From DATFXF01 sp035258565 (GTDB taxonomy: Bacteria > Acidobacteriota > Terriglobia > Acidiferrales > UBA7541), in assembly GCA_035258565.1 (NCBI GenBank), contig DATFXF010000187.1:1-18348 (forward strand): 18,348 bases of DNA. The letters are read 5' to 3'. A program made the translations under genes and the position numbers. The stretch's first letter is position 1; every line of letters starts with the position of its first letter. Below, piece after piece: positions 6,713-15,043 of this stretch. The notes under the pieces were generated by a model. That model made no database searches and was not told the DNA's origin. It saw nothing but the letters and a program-made list of their open reading frames with translations.

Positions 6713-9148
6713 GTGCGCAAACTGGGCGTCGCTTATCTGCTCATCCTGCTGTCTCTGACCGCTGCTGCCAGGACCGCTCCGCCAGCGCAAGTTCGCGGTA
6801 GCGTGGTGGACGAAAACGGCTTGCCCGTGGTCGGTGCGGAAGTCACTGTGCGCGTTGCGTCCGGCGAGACGCGCATCGCCTACACCGATCCGGCCGGGCG
6901 CTTCGAGTTCCCTTCCCTGGCGCCCGGCGAAGCCTATCTCACGCTGAGCAAGGCGGGCTTCTTCCGCCTCGCCGATCACGCCGTCGACTTGAAGGAGGGC
7001 GCGAACGAGTTTTCTTTTACGCTCGCGCACGAGACCGAACTTCACGAAAAAGTGGAAGTGGTCTCCTCGGCAAGCCGGGTGGACGCGCAGGAGATCGCGC
7101 ACCAGGAGACGCTAGTCGCACACGAGATCCGCGAGATCCCAGTGCCCAACACGCACGATCTGAAAAGTTCCCTGCCCGCGCTGCCGGCCATTGTGCGCGA
7201 CACTGCGGCCCAACTTCACGTCGCGGGCGCGCGTGTCGGCGAGGCACAAGTGCAGCTTGACGGCTTCGAAATCGGTAATCCCGGCACAGGCGAGCTCGAC
7301 GTGCGCCTCGCTGTGGACGCCGTGCGCGCGGTCGAGGTGCAGTCCGGCCGCTACTCGGCACAGTACGCACACGCTGGCACGGGAGTGCTGGGGCTGGAAA
7401 GCGCTACCGGCGACGACCGGTGGCGCTTCGGCACCACCAATTTCATTCCCGGCATCAATATCGACCGAGGCACGCGTTTCGGCAACTGGTATCCACGGTT
7501 CATCTCTTCCGGACCCTTGCGCAAGGGCCAGGTGTGGTTTTCCGAAGCCGCCAGCGTCCAGCGCACTGTCAATGTGGTGAAGGAGCAGCCGCCTGGCGCA
7601 GATACGGTTACGAAGTGGGCGGGCGACAACCTGCTGCGGCTGCAGACGAACCTGACCCCGGCACACGTCCTGCAGGCCAGCCTCCTCTACAATCGCTCAA
7701 GCGCGGAGAACCTCGGCCTCGGGGCGTTTTCGCCCCAGTCGGCCACGACGAACCGCTTTGCGCGCCGCTTGTTCGTTTCGATGAAAGATCAACTCTGGCT
7801 CGGGCGCACGCTCATCGAATTCGGCATCGCTGGCGACACCGGCAAGAGCGAGCAGCTCCCGCAAGGCTCCGCGACGTTCATCATCTTGCCCAGCGCCACC
7901 GCCGGAAATTTCTTTGAGACCCTGCGACAACGCGCACGGCGCCTGCAATTGCTCGGCAATCTTGTTGCCGCGTCGCGCCAGTGGCACGGCACGCACGAGT
8001 TTCAGGCGGGCGTGAATGTCGCGTCGGTGGACTTCCGCCAGTCAGCCGGGCGTAACGCTATCCAGGTGGAGCGCGCGGACCTGAGCCGCTCGCAGTTCAC
8101 CACGTTCGCGGGGCCGGCAGCATATCGTATCTCCAATACGCAGCTCGGCGGCTACGCGCAGGATTCGTGGCGCCTTGCGCGGCCCCTGATTCTCCAGATC
8201 GGCGCGCGCGCCGACCGCGATCGCCTCTTCGGGCGCGCGCTGGCTGAGCCGCGTGTCGCCGCAAACCTGCTGCCCTTCCGTGATGATCGCGCCAAGCTTG
8301 CCGTGGCTTGGGGCATTTACGATCAGGCCATTCCGCTGGCGCTCGTCGGCCAGTCCCTCGATGAACGGCGTACCGATGTCTTCTTTGACGCCACGGGGCA
8401 GAATGCTATCCTCGGCCCCGTGGTGAGCGGCTTCTTGCTGCCGCCGGCCGGGCTCAAACAGCCGCGTTTTTACACGACGAGCATCGAGTGGGTCGAACGG
8501 TTCGGCGCGAACACGCTCGCGAGCATTCACCTCACGAATCGCCAGGAGCACGAAGGTCTTGCGTACGAGGATCTAACGCCGGGCCAGCCGGGCGGGGTGT
8601 TTCTCTTGCAGAACAATCGCCGTGACCGCTACCGCGCTGCTGAGTTTACGCTGCGGCATTCGTTCAACAGCCAGGCCGAGGTCTTCGGCAGCTACACACG
8701 CTCGCGTGCGAAAACCAACGAAGCCCTCGACCCCACGCTGGGCTCGCTCTTTTTCACCGCGCAAGCGCCCGGCCCGGTGTCGTGGGACATCCCGAATCGC
8801 GTGCTGGCCTGGGGCTGGACGCCGCTGCCACTCTGGCACCTCCTGCTGAGTTTCTTCTTCGAGTACCGCTCGGGCTTCCCCTTCAGCGCGATCAACCAGC
8901 AGCAGCAACTCGTCGGCCCGCCCGGCAGCCTGCGATTCCCCGACTATGCCAGCCTCAATCTCGGCTTCGAAAAGCGCTTCCGCTTCGGCGGATACCAGTG
9001 GGCTGCGCGGCTTACGCTCGTCAACGCCACCGACCACGCGAATCCCGACCAAGTCGTCAACAACGTAGATGCGGCGAATTTTCTGACCTTTGCTGGAGGC
9101 CGACATCGCTCGGTCACCGGGCGCCTTCGCTTCGTCGGCCGCAAATGA
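6713..9148 (+). CDS. TonB-dependent receptor with carboxypeptidase-regulatory-like domain
   Basis: 811 residues. A signal peptide (about 1-22, LLILLSLTAAARTA) precedes a carboxypeptidase-regulatory-like beta-sandwich (about 27-110: VRGSVVDENGLPVVGAEVTV, then DPAGRFEFPSLAPGEA). A plug-like region follows (about 135-230: VQLDGFEIGNPG, VDAVRAVEVQSGRYSAQYAHAG), then a long beta-barrel rich in alternating aromatic and polar strands to the end (SVTGRLRFVGRK). This is the Oar/SusC-like architecture abundant in Acidobacteriota and Bacteroidota, but compact next to the roughly 1000-residue Oar-type members. It sits in the outer membrane and takes up ligands using TonB energy; the ligand cannot be told from sequence. 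GTG at 6713 follows a GGGGGTGAG segment. No TonB or SusD-like partner is adjacent. Confidence 0.85.
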   Translation: MRKLGVAYLLILLSLTAAARTAPPAQVRGSVVDENGLPVVGAEVTVRVASGETRIAYTDPAGRFEFPSLAPGEAYLTLSKAGFFRLADHAVDLKEGANEFSFTLAHETELHEKVEVVSSASRVDAQEIAHQETLVAHEIREIPVPNTHDLKSSLPALPAIVRDTAAQLHVAGARVGEAQVQLDGFEIGNPGTGELDVRLAVDAVRAVEVQSGRYSAQYAHAGTGVLGLESATGDDRWRFGTTNFIPGINIDRGTRFGNWYPRFISSGPLRKGQVWFSEAASVQRTVNVVKEQPPGADTVTKWAGDNLLRLQTNLTPAHVLQASLLYNRSSAENLGLGAFSPQSATTNRFARRLFVSMKDQLWLGRTLIEFGIAGDTGKSEQLPQGSATFIILPSATAGNFFETLRQRARRLQLLGNLVAASRQWHGTHEFQAGVNVASVDFRQSAGRNAIQVERADLSRSQFTTFAGPAAYRISNTQLGGYAQDSWRLARPLILQIGARADRDRLFGRALAEPRVAANLLPFRDDRAKLAVAWGIYDQAIPLALVGQSLDERRTDVFFDATGQNAILGPVVSGFLLPPAGLKQPRFYTTSIEWVERFGANTLASIHLTNRQEHEGLAYEDLTPGQPGGVFLLQNNRRDRYRAAEFTLRHSFNSQAEVFGSYTRSRAKTNEALDPTLGSLFFTAQAPGPVSWDIPNRVLAWGWTPLPLWHLLLSFFFEYRSGFPFSAINQQQQLVGPPGSLRFPDYASLNLGFEKRFRFGGYQWAARLTLVNATDHANPDQVVNNVDAANFLTFAGGRHRSVTGRLRFVGRK

Positions 9149-9162
9149 CCTGCCCCCGGCAC

Positions 9163-9204
9163 GTCATCTCGAGTCGCGACTGCCTCGTGCTCAATAATCT
9201 CGGC
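9163..9204 (+). repeat. degenerate copy of a dispersed intergenic repeat
   Basis: GTCATCTCGAGTCGCGAC (9163-9180) matches 15 of 18 bases of GTCATTTCGAGGCGCGGC at 16436-16453, and AATAATCTCGGC (9193-9204) resembles the GAGGAATCTCGCC half seen in reverse at 16501-16515. It begins 15 bases after the receptor stop codon. Confidence 0.45.
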
Positions 9205-9316
9205 GCTGCCGGCGACACAACATCGCACATCGGAGCCTCACCGGAAGGTCCCCTGTAAAGCGTGCAGCAGTCGAAGAAAATGATACGCTGAGCGTGCTTG
9301 GCATCTGTGATCGGCG

Positions 9317-9322
9317 TATAAT
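9317..9322 (+). promoter_or_regulatory. -10 box of the Gly/Phe-rich secreted protein gene
   Basis: A consensus TATAAT, 27 bases before ATG 9349. TTGGCA at 9298-9303 is the nearest -35-like hexamer, but its spacing is only 13 bases. The start codon is preceded by AGGGGGTGGG, a strong ribosome-binding region. Confidence 0.5.
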
Positions 9323-9348
9323 AAAAACCGCTCGCCAGGGGGTGGGCC

Positions 9349-10440
9349 ATGAACCACAAAGCAGCGGTCCTGGCATTGACTCTGTTGCTTACTCCGTCGG
9401 CTTGGGCGCAACGTGGCGGCGGAGGCCATGGCGGCGGATTCTCCGGTGGTGGGCATGGCGGCGGCCGCGTTGCTGGGTCCTTGGGCGGCGGGCACGCTAG
9501 CGGGTCGGTCAGTCACGGAGTGGCTGTACACGCTGTTGTGCCCGGGCACATAGGGGCGGGGATATCTCTTCCACAGGCGGGGAGTGTCGCGGTTCCCACG
9601 GGCCGCACCTTCACCGGCGGCGCCTTTGTTTCCCCTCGCCCCATACAGCACCTGCCCATGGGAACAATGGCCAACAGGCCTGGGCGGGTGCGTATACCCT
9701 CACATGTCCGAGTCGGGTGGACAGCGAACACAGCGCGCATGATGCCCGGCGGCGCGATGCACGCAGCCTTGCGGGCCGCCCCGGAGCAGCCCGTGGTGCG
9801 GACGCCCGTGATTACGGCGCGCGCTGCTCCCATCGCGCGGAGGACATCCATCGTCGGTACGAGCCGCTTCGCCAATCGCGGCGCATTCCTTTTCTTCGGC
9901 AGCGACTGCTTCTTCTCTCCGTTTTTCTTTGATGGCTTCGCCGTTGATCCCTTTTTCGTGAACCCCTTCTGTCCATTGTGCGCCACGGGGCGCTTCTTGA
10001 ATTTCAATGGCACGACTACCTCGCCTTTCGTGCGCCGGCAATTTTTCTCCCGCAGATTCTTCCCCAGCAGTTTCCTCCCCGGATTTGGATTTGGCCCGGC
10101 CTTCAGCACCGGCTTGTTCCTGGACGGCGTGCCGGTAATCACCCAGGCCGTTGAGCCGGTACCCACGGGCGAAGTAGCGATGCCAGCGGAGGAAGCCGAA
10201 CCGCCGAGCCCCGGTGGCGAACAACCGACCGCGCGCCCGATCACGTTGCTTTTCCTCAAGACCGGCTGGATGTATGGCGTCACCGACTACTGGGTGGAAG
10301 GCGATCGGCTGCACTACATTACGACTTACGGCGGCGAGAATTCGGTGCCCCTCGAGAAGATTGACTTTGCCAGGACGGTTCAGCTCAACGCCGAACGTGA
10401 CGTCGAGTTTGTCCTGCGCCCCAAGCCGCAGCCCCGTTAA
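9349..10440 (+). CDS. secreted Gly/His- and Phe-rich protein with small C-terminal domain
   Basis: 363 residues; not a named family to me. A clear signal peptide ends at SAWA|Q (20/21). The mature N-terminus (22-56) is a Gly/His repeat (GGGGHGGGFSGGGHGGG). Residues 60-170 are basic and Pro/Ala-rich. Residues 174-257 contain 25 phenylalanines in 84 positions, with Cys187, Cys208 and Cys211. An acidic Pro/Glu linker (about 270-295) leads to a compact C-terminal segment (about 298-357) with LKTGWMYGVTDYWVEGDRLH and TYGGENSVPLEKIDF, which looks like a small folded beta domain that I believe recurs in acidobacterial secreted proteins. The first two-thirds are low-complexity, so an extracellular, surface or matrix role is plausible but unproven. 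Start ATG 9349 has a strong purine-rich site. The gene is convergent with the PEGA gene. Confidence 0.75.
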   Translation: MNHKAAVLALTLLLTPSAWAQRGGGGHGGGFSGGGHGGGRVAGSLGGGHASGSVSHGVAVHAVVPGHIGAGISLPQAGSVAVPTGRTFTGGAFVSPRPIQHLPMGTMANRPGRVRIPSHVRVGWTANTARMMPGGAMHAALRAAPEQPVVRTPVITARAAPIARRTSIVGTSRFANRGAFLFFGSDCFFSPFFFDGFAVDPFFVNPFCPLCATGRFLNFNGTTTSPFVRRQFFSRRFFPSSFLPGFGFGPAFSTGLFLDGVPVITQAVEPVPTGEVAMPAEEAEPPSPGGEQPTARPITLLFLKTGWMYGVTDYWVEGDRLHYITTYGGENSVPLEKIDFARTVQLNAERDVEFVLRPKPQPR

Positions 10441-10465
10441 CCTCGCCGGGTGTCTTCTCGGTCCG

Positions 10466-10491
10466 GACTGGAGCCTGACCGGGATCCAGTC
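10466..10491. terminator. hairpin between convergent genes
   Basis: GACTGGA (10466-10472) pairs with TCCAGTC (10485-10491); after one mismatch the stem can continue for two or three more pairs. It begins 26 bases after the stop of the Gly/Phe-rich gene. There is no U-tract on either strand, so it may be a bidirectional terminator or transcript-end structure. Confidence 0.4.
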
Positions 10492-10565
10492 AAACCATCC
10501 CGGCGTGCATCTCCTTTCGAGCGTCGAAGGGGCGGATGGCACCGCCAAACAGGGCCTTCGCCGGC

Positions 10566-10618
10566 TAGGGGCTGAGACGCCCCTACCGAGAACCGCTGGG
10601 TCGCGGCCTCGGAATGAC
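10566..10618 (-). repeat. dispersed intergenic repeat copy with hairpin
   Basis: TAGGGGC (10566-10572) pairs with GCCCCTA (10579-10585) around TGAGAC. GCTGAGACGCCCCTACC, extended to 10591, aligns with 16541-16560 at 18 of 21 positions. CCTCGGAATGAC (10607-10618) is the reverse complement of GTCATTCCGAGG, one mismatch from 16436-16447. It lies between two convergent genes, just past the PEGA stop codon. Confidence 0.5.
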
Positions 10619-10637
10619 GCGCGGGTAGGCTGCGACC

Positions 10638-11261
10638 TTACGGCTGCTTGATGGGAGGGCCGGCCTGTGTGATGCTCCCCTTCACGAGGTCCGTCTTGAG
10701 CACGAATTTCTGTTTCGGCAGCAGATTGACTTCTGTCTCGAAGGGACGATAGCCAGCCAGCGCGATCTTGATGCGGTGTTTTCCCGGGCTCAGCAGCATC
10801 TTGCGTCCGGCCCCTCCGAACTCATGGACGTGACCGACGTAGTTGTCGTCCAGAAACACTGCAGCGCGGCTAGGCGTTACTTGGAGCTTGATTTCCGAGG
10901 TGACCACCGGCAGCTGGACGCGCGGGTCCACTTCCATCGTGACGCGGAGAATCGTCTTCTTCCCCGGCTCTACGATGATTTTCTCGTTGAAGTCCTTATA
11001 GCCGGACTGCCGCACGGAAACTTTGTGCTCGCCGGGCAAGAGCATCACTCTCTTTGCGCCCTTGAGCTCGTCTAGGTAGCCAACGTATCCCCCATCGATC
11101 CATACCCCGGAGGTTTTCTCCACTTTCGTGGCCCCGACAAACTCGACCTCACCGAGGACTTCGCTCTTTGGTTCTTGTGCAAACGAGGTCAACGGCAGAA
11201 GCAGCAGAGCTGCCAGGGTCAGGGCGAGGCCCATCTTCAACAAGGATTTGCGCATAGCCAT
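10638..11261 (-). CDS. exported protein with two PEGA-type repeats
   Basis: 207 residues from the ATG at 11261. That start is chosen because GGAG lies six bases upstream; a second ATG two codons in is also possible, and the frame stays open further upstream without a ribosome site. A signal peptide (about 1-29, LALTLAALLLLPLTSFAQ) precedes two homologous beta repeats. The first carries GVWIDGGYVGYLDELKGAKRVMLLPGEHKVSV, read as two parts: a displayed loop (VWIDGGYVG) and the LLPGEHKVSVRQSGY motif. The second has AVFLDDNYVGHVHEF and LLSPGKHRIKIALAGY. The PEGA family (PF08308) takes its name from the PxGxH/Y-type turn seen in both. Such domains are extracytoplasmic, often on surface proteins; no enzymatic function is known. 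It is monocistronic or distantly linked to the YceI gene (288-base gap). Confidence 0.8.
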   Translation of the reverse strand: MAMRKSLLKMGLALTLAALLLLPLTSFAQEPKSEVLGEVEFVGATKVEKTSGVWIDGGYVGYLDELKGAKRVMLLPGEHKVSVRQSGYKDFNEKIIVEPGKKTILRVTMEVDPRVQLPVVTSEIKLQVTPSRAAVFLDDNYVGHVHEFGGAGRKMLLSPGKHRIKIALAGYRPFETEVNLLPKQKFVLKTDLVKGSITQAGPPIKQP

Positions 11262-11476
11262 AATCGTCTCCAGACTGGGCGGTAGCTTCATTCTGGCACA
11301 ATGCCTGCCTCTTCGCCACCTGCGATACGAGATTTGCCCTGTCTGCAACCCCTATCCTGAGGCGTCCCGCGGCGCCGGCGTGAGGGAGGAAGGATCAGCG
11401 GTTTCAGGAGTCCAGTGGACTTCCCCGAGTCCGAATACCCTGCCTGAGCGCAAGGAGTGATCGGAACTGCGCGGGT

Positions 11477-11517
11477 GAGATTTCCTGGCTGATGAAAGAC
11501 AGCGGCCTCGGAAGAAC
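11477..11517 (-). repeat. degenerate copy of the dispersed intergenic repeat
   Basis: GCGGCCTCGGAAGAAC (11502-11517) matches GCGGCCTCGGAATGAC (10603-10618) at 14 of 16 positions, and GAGATTTCCTGGCT (11477-11490) resembles GAGATTCCTCGGCC near 16504. Read on the minus strand it has the same order of halves as the inferred element. It lies downstream of the YceI stop codon. Confidence 0.4.
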
Positions 11518-11548
11518 TCCGATGAGGAGCGCCCGGCGATCGAGCGGG

Positions 11549-12178
11549 TCAGTTGTTCGAGCCAGGGGCGGGAGCGGCCGGCCTGACGAGCTCGACATCA
11601 ATCGAGATGGCCACTTCATCGCCGACGACGAGGCCGCCGCCTTCAAGCACGGCGTTATAGGCGATACCGAACTCTTTGCGGTTGATCTTGGTGGTGGCGG
11701 AGGCGCCGCGGCGCAGGTGGCCCTGCGGATCCTTGACCGCGGGGGTGGGGCCCTCGACGTCGAAGGTGACTTCGCGGGTGACCCCATGAATCGTTAGATC
11801 GCCCGTCATTTTGAAGCGGCCGTCGCCGGACGGTGTGATGCGTTTGGAACGAAACGTCATCGTCGGGTATTTCGTCACGTCGAAGAAGCGTCCACTACGC
11901 AGGTCAGCGTCGCGCTGCGGCACGCGGGTGTCCACCGAGCTGACATCTACAGTGACTTCCACGCTCGAGTTGGCCGAGTTCTTTTCATCGTAGTTCACCA
12001 CACCGGAGACCTTGCTGAACGCGCCGCGGACCGTGGAAACCATCATGTGCCGCACCGCAAATTGAGCGGCCGAGTGGGCAGGATCGATCTGCCAGGGCAC
12101 GGCCTCGGCCGTGGCCACTGTGGCGAAGAAGATGAGCAGTGCCGCCGTGAGCAGGAACCGAGCGAAGATGTTTCGCAT
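11549..12178 (-). CDS. YceI-family periplasmic protein
   Basis: 209 residues from ATG 12178, chosen because GGGAGAATAGGA lies just upstream and a signal peptide begins there (FARFLLTAALLIFFATVATAEA, cleaved near residue 26); the longer open frame adds 44 residues without a signal character. The YceI lipocalin-like fold (PF04264) is recognisable from WQIDPAHSAAQFAVRHMMVSTVRG at the mature start (read as IDPAHSAAQFAVRHM plus VRGAF), SVDTRVPQRDADLRSGRFFD, YPTMTFRSK, and LTIHGVTREVTFDVE. Members bind isoprenoid-type lipids in a beta-barrel and act in the periplasm, in stress or respiratory quinone-related contexts; the ligand here is unknown. The acidic C-terminus ends in PAPGSNN. It reads opposite to nothing and lies 179 bases from the kinase gene, with its own possible promoter. 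Confidence 0.88.
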   Translation of the reverse strand: MRNIFARFLLTAALLIFFATVATAEAVPWQIDPAHSAAQFAVRHMMVSTVRGAFSKVSGVVNYDEKNSANSSVEVTVDVSSVDTRVPQRDADLRSGRFFDVTKYPTMTFRSKRITPSGDGRFKMTGDLTIHGVTREVTFDVEGPTPAVKDPQGHLRRGASATTKINRKEFGIAYNAVLEGGGLVVGDEVAISIDVELVRPAAPAPGSNN

Positions 12179-12226
12179 TCCTATTCTCCCAAGCACGAGA
12201 ATCCTTCGACCTGTGCTCACGCCGGG

Positions 12227-12232
12227 ATGATA
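12227..12232 (-). promoter_or_regulatory. possible -10 box of the YceI gene
   Basis: On the minus strand the sequence reads TATCAT, 48 bases before the ATG at 12178. No good -35 match is visible, so the call is tentative. Confidence 0.3.
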
Positions 12233-12357
12233 CGCGCGCGCAGGTTCCGGCGCTACTTGAAAAGCGCGCTCCATCTCTAGACAAGACAGCCCTAAGCGCT
12301 CCCGCCGCATTACATTAACGGACGCCCCCCAAGCCGCGCCTCAGCCCTGGCACCGCT

Positions 12358-14805
12358 TTACGCCGAGGCCGCACCGCTCCCCAGAACCTCGCGCACCTTA
12401 TTCGTCAAGTCATCGGGGCTGAAGGGCTTCTCAATGAGCGCTGTACCCGGGTCGAGCATGCCGAACTGCTCGATAGCGTCTTCGGTGTACGCGGACATGA
12501 AGAGCACTCGCATGTGCGGCCGTCGAGTGGTGATCTCGCCAGCGAGCTCCCGGCCATTGCGCTCGGGCATGACCACGTCGGTGAGCAACAGGTGGATGGG
12601 CCCGGCGTGACGCTCGGCGAGGCGAACGGCGTCGGCCGCGTTGCGCGCCTCGAGCACGCTGTAGCCGCGCAGCCTCAGGAATTCGCGCGTTAGCTTGCGC
12701 ACGCTGTCGTCGTCCTCCACGATGAGGATCGTCTCCGTGCCCAGGAGCGAGCGCACGGGGACGCTGGGCGGTTCGACGATCTCCGCGGGCTGCTCGACGC
12801 GTGGCAGGTACACCTCGATCGTGGTGCCGCGGCCAAGCTCGCTCTCGACGTGGATCGCGCCGCCGCTTTGCTCGATTGTGCCGTACACCGACGCGAGGCC
12901 GAGCCCGCTGCCTTTTTCTTTCTCCTTGGTGGTGAAGAACGGCTCGAAGAGGTGTGCGCGCGTTGCAGCGTCCATGCCGCAGCCGGTGTCGCTCACTGCG
13001 ATCTTGACGTGCGGTCCTGTTTGCGCGAGCCGCAGTCGGCGCGTCGCGGCGTCGTCGAGCACGACGGCAGAAGTCTCGACGGTGAGCTCGCCCCCCTCCG
13101 GCATGGCGTCGCGGGCGTTCATCCCGAGGTTCAGGATCACCTGCTCGATCTGCGCCGGGTCGGCAAGTACACAGCAACCGTCGGGCGACATCGTCAGCAC
13201 CAGATCAATCGTCGGCCCGAGCAGCGACGGCAGCAGCTCGGCCACCTGCGCGACCAGACGGTTCACGTCCATCACCTTCGGCTGCAGGACCTGCTTGCGG
13301 CCGAAGGCCAGCAGTTGCCGCGTGAGCCGGGCCGCTCGTTCCGTCGCCTTCATGATGTCCTCCGGGTACCGCCGCAAGGGGTCCCCATGCCCGGTACCCT
13401 GGAGCAGTAGCTCGGTGTGTCCGCGGATCACCATGAGCAGATTGTTGAAGTCGTGCGCCAGCCCGCCTGCGAGGCGCCCCACCGCCTCGAGCTTTTGCAC
13501 GCGGTGGAGCTGCTCTTCGAGCTCGCGCCGCTCGGTGATGTTTTCGGCGATGGCCTCGAACCCGGCCACACCGCCGGCAGCATTACGCACCTTGCGGCCG
13601 CTCAACTTCACTGTGATCGGAGTCCCGTCCTTGCGCTTCCACTGGGTCTCGACATTTTCCAGGAAGTCGCGGTCCGCGTAGAGCGCGAGCACGCGCGCGC
13701 GCTCGGCGGGATCGCTATAGACGTCGCGCCCCAGGTCGAGTCCTTGCAACTCCTCGGCTGAGGCGTAGCCGAGCAGCTCGACCATTGCGGGGTTGGCCAT
13801 CACAATGCGCCCATTGAGCGCTACCCGTGCGATACCGTAGGGCGCGTTGTCCACCAGCGAGCGGTAGTTCGCCTCGGAGACGCGCAGCGCTTTCTCGGCC
13901 TGCTCGCGCTCGGCGATTTCATTCTTGAGCTCTACGTTGGCGGCCGCGACCTCTTGGGCGCGTGTGTGCGCCGTCTGCGCGAAGTACACCGCAAAGGCCA
14001 GCAGTGCCGCCAACATCAGCCCGCCCACCAGCGTCACTTGCGGCAGCGGCGACATGGCCCGCACCAGCGTCTCCTGCCTGGGCGAGACGCGCAGCCGCCA
14101 GTCGAGCTGCGCGACATGCATGGGCACTTCCTGAGTCCACTGCTCCTCCTCCTCCCTCGGCGTGTTGGTACCCGAGCGGCTGTAGATCTGCTCCTCGCCC
14201 TCGTAAACGGTCACCCAATAATCCCGCGCTACATCTTCCAAAATCGCATAGAGCAGCTCCTCGTACTGGAAGACGCCCGTTAAGAATCCGCCGAATTTTT
14301 GCGCAGGATAAATGGGCACGCAGATGAGGAAGCCGCGCCCGCCCTGCCGGAGCTCGATCGGATGCGTGGCCAGGATGCGGTGCGTGTCCTCGGCGGCTCC
14401 GAACGTGGCGCGTACGGCAGGGAGGACACCAAGATCTGCGTTCAGGTCCAGCTTGTTCCCCGCTCGCGGCGCTACCCAGCGCACGCGGAGGTTCTCGTCC
14501 ACCCACTCGATGGCCTGATAGCCGCGGTAGCCGCTCATCACCAGGGCAGCGTCCGATTCTCCCTCGAGCTCTGGAGGCTCGCCGCGAACTTCCCAGCGCC
14601 GCGCAAGGTGATTGAGAGGCAGGATGCGTGCCTTAAGCTCCGCTTCGGTCTTGTTCTTGACGAGGAGCGCCTGCGAGCCCGTCATCCGGCGGATCTCCGC
14701 GCGCTCCTGGTGCAGCAGCCGCTGCCAGAGCACTACCGATGCTCCCACCGTGAGGAAGCCCACCGCGAACGGCATCCATATGCTTCGCGCTCCGCTCCTG
14801 GCCAT
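12358..14805 (-). CDS. hybrid histidine kinase: CHASE-like sensor, PAS, HisKA, HATPase, receiver
   Basis: 815 residues. Domains in order: membrane helix (about 10-28); a periplasmic CHASE-like sensor (about 40-250) with SGYRGYQAIEWVDENLRVRWV; second helix (about 256-276); coiled linker (280-310); PAS (about 308-425); HisKA with phospho-acceptor His451 in LAGGLAHDFNNLL; HATPase with N-box Asn563 (NLGMNARDAM), DTGCGM (606-611) and GSGLGL (632-637); C-terminal receiver (about 690-810) with acid pocket Glu697-Asp700, phospho-acceptor Asp743 (LLTDVVMP), Ser771 and Lys793 (EKPFS). All key residues are intact, so it should autophosphorylate and pass phosphate to its own receiver. There is no DNA-binding output, and no other response regulator is nearby. 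The ligand of the sensor is unknown. It is divergent from the liv-type importer, sharing a 330-bp intergenic region; a link is only inferred. Start ATG 14805 has a weak CGGA upstream. Confidence 0.92.
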   Translation of the reverse strand: MARSGARSIWMPFAVGFLTVGASVVLWQRLLHQERAEIRRMTGSQALLVKNKTEAELKARILPLNHLARRWEVRGEPPELEGESDAALVMSGYRGYQAIEWVDENLRVRWVAPRAGNKLDLNADLGVLPAVRATFGAAEDTHRILATHPIELRQGGRGFLICVPIYPAQKFGGFLTGVFQYEELLYAILEDVARDYWVTVYEGEEQIYSRSGTNTPREEEEQWTQEVPMHVAQLDWRLRVSPRQETLVRAMSPLPQVTLVGGLMLAALLAFAVYFAQTAHTRAQEVAAANVELKNEIAEREQAEKALRVSEANYRSLVDNAPYGIARVALNGRIVMANPAMVELLGYASAEELQGLDLGRDVYSDPAERARVLALYADRDFLENVETQWKRKDGTPITVKLSGRKVRNAAGGVAGFEAIAENITERRELEEQLHRVQKLEAVGRLAGGLAHDFNNLLMVIRGHTELLLQGTGHGDPLRRYPEDIMKATERAARLTRQLLAFGRKQVLQPKVMDVNRLVAQVAELLPSLLGPTIDLVLTMSPDGCCVLADPAQIEQVILNLGMNARDAMPEGGELTVETSAVVLDDAATRRLRLAQTGPHVKIAVSDTGCGMDAATRAHLFEPFFTTKEKEKGSGLGLASVYGTIEQSGGAIHVESELGRGTTIEVYLPRVEQPAEIVEPPSVPVRSLLGTETILIVEDDDSVRKLTREFLRLRGYSVLEARNAADAVRLAERHAGPIHLLLTDVVMPERNGRELAGEITTRRPHMRVLFMSAYTEDAIEQFGMLDPGTALIEKPFSPDDLTNKVREVLGSGAASA

Positions 14806-14986
14806 ATATTCCGGAGCATCTTAATTAACACTCCCAGTAACCAGCACGGCAACCGCGAACACGGCGACTATGCTCCGGCCTTTCGAGTGTTCATACCTAC
14901 GCTGGTGGATGGAGATTGATGTCCGTGCCGCGCTCATTGGGGCGGGGTGCACTCAAGCGTGCAGCGGACGGTTATCTCTGGTGTCG

Positions 14987-15011
14987 GGCGGAATCCGGCG
15001 GAATCCATTCC
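14987..15011 (+). repeat. tandem decamer plus short palindrome, possible operator
   Basis: GGCGGAATCC occurs twice head to tail with no gap (14987-14996, 14997-15006). The last part overlaps an inverted repeat GGAAT-CC-ATTCC (15000-15011). The ten-base period places both copies on the same face of the helix, 31-51 bases upstream of the -10 box, a position where activators commonly bind. Confidence 0.45.
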
Positions 15012-15037
15012 CACTGTTTCTTGACGACTGGTTGGCC

Positions 15038-15043
15038 TATAAT
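15038..15043 (+). promoter_or_regulatory. -10 box of the importer operon
   Basis: Consensus TATAAT about 92 bases before ATG 15136. The only good -35 hexamer, TTGACG (15021-15026), is 11 bases away, too close for standard sigma-70 spacing, consistent with an activator-dependent promoter or with a coincidental TTGACG. Confidence 0.5.

Noticed and set aside
9513..10548. Long minus-strand ORFs (256 and 282 codons) opposite the Gly/Phe-rich gene
   Set aside because: They mirror a GC-biased coding strand, lack ribosome-binding sites and signal features, while the plus frame has a signal peptide, a strong start site and a promoter.
13919..14506. 195-codon minus-strand ORF inside the hybrid kinase gene, plus several plus-strand ORFs across 12695-14919
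   Set aside because: The kinase frame has intact domains and catalytic residues throughout; these are alternate-frame shadows.
15021..15043. TTGACG and TATAAT as a complete sigma-70 promoter
   Set aside because: The 11-base spacing is far from 16-18; only the -10 box was kept.
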